Assembly: GCF_009758125.1 (NCBI RefSeq) | Contig: NZ_WRXO01000008.1 | Location: forward strand, 248,001 to 312,000 | DNA from: Chitinophaga oryziterrae | Lineage (GTDB): Bacteria; Bacteroidota; Bacteroidia; Chitinophagales; Chitinophagaceae | Reading direction: 5' to 3' | DNA length: 64,000 bases | Made by a program: the position numbers and the translations under genes | In this document: positions 62,801-64,000 of the stretch, in pieces | Layout of the letters: each line of letters begins with the position of its first letter | Position numbering within the stretch: the stretch's first letter is position 1 | The notes under the pieces: generated by a model | Seen by the model: the letters and a program-made list of their open reading frames with translations, nothing else | Databases searched by the model: none | What the model was told of the DNA's origin: nothing

Positions 62801-63382
62801 CGATACTCTGATGATATATGCCTTCCCAAAAGTCTGGCTCACTTCTACCTGCATCAATACCCCTTTTTCGTATTTATAGATGTTCTTTTTACCTTCCGGC
62901 AGGGTAAGCTCATATAACCCGTTACCCAGCGTTTTCAGGCTTAAAAACGTCCCTATTGATTCAGAAAAAATACGGGTGATCTGATGGGGTTCCATAAAAT
63001 ATAACTCAGATACAGAGTGTGCGATCTCCGGATTGTTCAGGATGGACTTCTCCCCATTCTGTACTATGGTATAGATCTTTCCATCCTTTTGAATCGTAAT
63101 AGATTTGCTATCCCCCTCTTTTCCTGAATCTTTAATCACTTTGGACCTTACCATCACACTGTTGTCAAATTCGCAGGAGATGTCGAGGCTGAACCTGGTA
63201 AGAGGCCGCATATCTACTTTGCTTTGTATAGAGATGTTCTTAGCAGTGCCGTTCTGTTTACAATGAGCGCTCACATTACCAATAACACGGTTCGCAAAAC
63301 GGATCTCATACTCGTGATTCTGTCCATATAGCCAGTTCCCAGAGAGGAGAAAAAAAATAATCAATAGGTTGATACCCTTCAT
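62798..63382 (-). CDS. DUF6134 family secreted protein
   Basis: A 194-residue exported protein with signal peptide (MKGINLLIIFFLLSGNWLYGQ) and a beta-rich body (HEYEIRFANRVIGNVSAHCKQNG, FSLDISCEFDNSVMVRSKVIKD, YELTLPEGKKNIYKYEKGVLMQVEVSQTFGKAYIIRV). It matches DUF6134, a Bacteroidota family of unknown function whose barrel-like fold may bind a lipid-like ligand. It converges on the oxidoreductase gene and stands alone. Confidence 0.8.
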   Translation of the reverse strand: MKGINLLIIFFLLSGNWLYGQNHEYEIRFANRVIGNVSAHCKQNGTAKNISIQSKVDMRPLTRFSLDISCEFDNSVMVRSKVIKDSGKEGDSKSITIQKDGKIYTIVQNGEKSILNNPEIAHSVSELYFMEPHQITRIFSESIGTFLSLKTLGNGLYELTLPEGKKNIYKYEKGVLMQVEVSQTFGKAYIIRVS

Positions 63383-63488
63383 AATCGAGAATTTGGCTAA
63401 GAATATGCTACTATATAGCTAACGTACAGTTGTTCCTTTTGTTATAATGTACTAATTATATTGTCAACATATAAGGTTATTAAAAATA

Positions 63489-63518
63489 CAAAATCCTGCC
63501 CACGTGGGCAGGATTTTG
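63489..63518 (-). terminator. Palindromic terminator of korA
   Basis: CAAAATCCTGCCCAC and its exact inverse form a perfect 30-bp palindrome with no loop spacer, followed on the minus strand by a T-rich tract. It starts about 22 bases after the stop. Confidence 0.75.
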
Positions 63519-63540
63519 TTATTAATATGATAACGTCTTG

Positions 63541-64000
63541 TTATTGAAGCATTTCCCTGATCTTAATCACCAGTTCCCCTTTTGTAATAGGAACACCCAT
63601 AATTTTATGATAACCCTGGGCATCAATCAGGAACTGATCGCGGATAATTTTGATCAGCTGACCGTTATTGATCTCAGGAATCAGGATCTTATCATAATTG
63701 TGCAGGATCTCTTCCAGGTTTTTAGGGAAAGGACGCATGTACCTGATATGTGCATGTGCTACTTCATGACCTTCTGACAACAGATCCAGTACTGCACTCT
63801 TGATAGCGCCATAAGTAGAACCCCATCCCAAAACCAGTACCTTCCCTTTTTCAGGGCCTAATTCTATTGTCTGAGGCGGAATATGATCAGCGATCTTATC
63901 AATCTTCTCCTGGCGGATTTTCACCATTACCTGGTGGTTTTCCGGATCGTAACTCACGTTACCGGTGACGTTCTGCTTTTCCAGACCACCGATACGATGC
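63541..64000 (-). CDS. korA: 2-oxoglutarate:ferredoxin oxidoreductase alpha subunit, C-terminal part (cut by window edge)
   Basis: The frame runs off the right edge; 153 codons are visible. The portion reads HRIGGLEKQNVTGNVSYDPE, then KVLVLGWGSTYGAIKSAVLDLLSEG and YMRPFPKNLEEILHNYDKILIPEINNGQL, which is the C-terminal domain of 2-oxoacid:acceptor oxidoreductase alpha subunits (KorA type). The enzyme makes succinyl-CoA from 2-oxoglutarate with ferredoxin as acceptor, which matches sucD at the other end of the window functionally. The internal ATG at 63957 is not the real start. The beta subunit korB would normally be just downstream, but none follows before the terminator, so gene order differs from the common korAB. 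Confidence 0.88.
   Translation of the reverse strand, partial: HRIGGLEKQNVTGNVSYDPENHQVMVKIRQEKIDKIADHIPPQTIELGPEKGKVLVLGWGSTYGAIKSAVLDLLSEGHEVAHAHIRYMRPFPKNLEEILHNYDKILIPEINNGQLIKIIRDQFLIDAQGYHKIMGVPITKGELVIKIREMLQ

Overview
The window is a stretch of ordinary chromosome from a member of the Bacteroidota, most likely the Chitinophagaceae and perhaps Chitinophaga. This rests on gene content: type IX secretion and gliding genes (porU, porV, gldJ, gldA, a PorP/SprF protein, a cargo protein with a type A sorting domain), lineage-restricted families (DUF4293, DUF4292, DUF6134), bshA of bacillithiol synthesis, a LytS/LytTR two-component pair, and repeated TAnnTTTG promoter elements (the Bacteroidetes -7 box) with no clear purine-rich ribosome sites. 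No rRNA, tRNA, phage, insertion sequence or CRISPR array was seen. Both ends cut genes: an alpha-2-macroglobulin-like protein on the left and a 2-oxoacid:ferredoxin oxidoreductase alpha subunit on the right.

Layout. 1-6 kb: alpha-2-macroglobulin, sucD, an mlaE-mlaF lipid transporter pair and an unassigned protein with kinase-like motifs, all on minus. 6-16 kb: a 1,190-residue secreted esterase/beta-helix/PKD protein, a 600-base spacer, maeB, a DUF4293 protein and uvrA. 16-22 kb: an ECF sigma factor, a thiolase, then three RNA-modification genes in a row (rlmN, an RsuA/RluB-type synthase with a 340-residue Arg/Glu-rich extension, an RluA-type synthase). 22-33 kb: 1-Cys peroxiredoxin, a WYL regulator next to adenine deaminase, anmK, a YfbK-like VWA protein, upp, PorP/SprF, an EI24 membrane protein overlapping an RsmI-like methyltransferase. 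33-42 kb: M28 peptidase, bshA, and the minus-strand run ispF-dut-TPR-DUF4292-envC-like. 42-50 kb: the T9SS/gliding block porU-porV divergent from gldJ, then M23 peptidase and bcp. 50-64 kb: LytS/LytTR, a compact four-gene ter operon (two TerD, a phosphoribosyltransferase, TerC), gldA, eno, a FtsB/DivIC-type protein, nth, DUF2071, a nucleoside symporter, a Gfo/Idh/MocA oxidoreductase, DUF6134 and korA.

Functional themes are protein export and surface sorting (PorU, PorV, PorP/SprF, GldJ, GldA, plus one recognisable substrate), envelope maintenance (MlaEF, M23, EnvC-like, FtsB-like, AnmK), central carbon metabolism (SucD, MaeB, enolase, KorA, thiolase), purine/pyrimidine salvage (Ade, Upp, Dut, nucleoside symporter) and redox/stress handling (1-Cys Prx, Bcp, BshA, ter operon).

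Points that stand out: the minimal ter operon with a phosphoribosyltransferase; a family of three related hairpin elements, each between convergent genes; a perfect 71-bp palindrome behind gldJ; many start codons only 4-8 bases after a promoter -7 box, implying leaderless mRNAs; and the kinase-like unassigned protein. All functional calls come from reading motifs; no database search was run.
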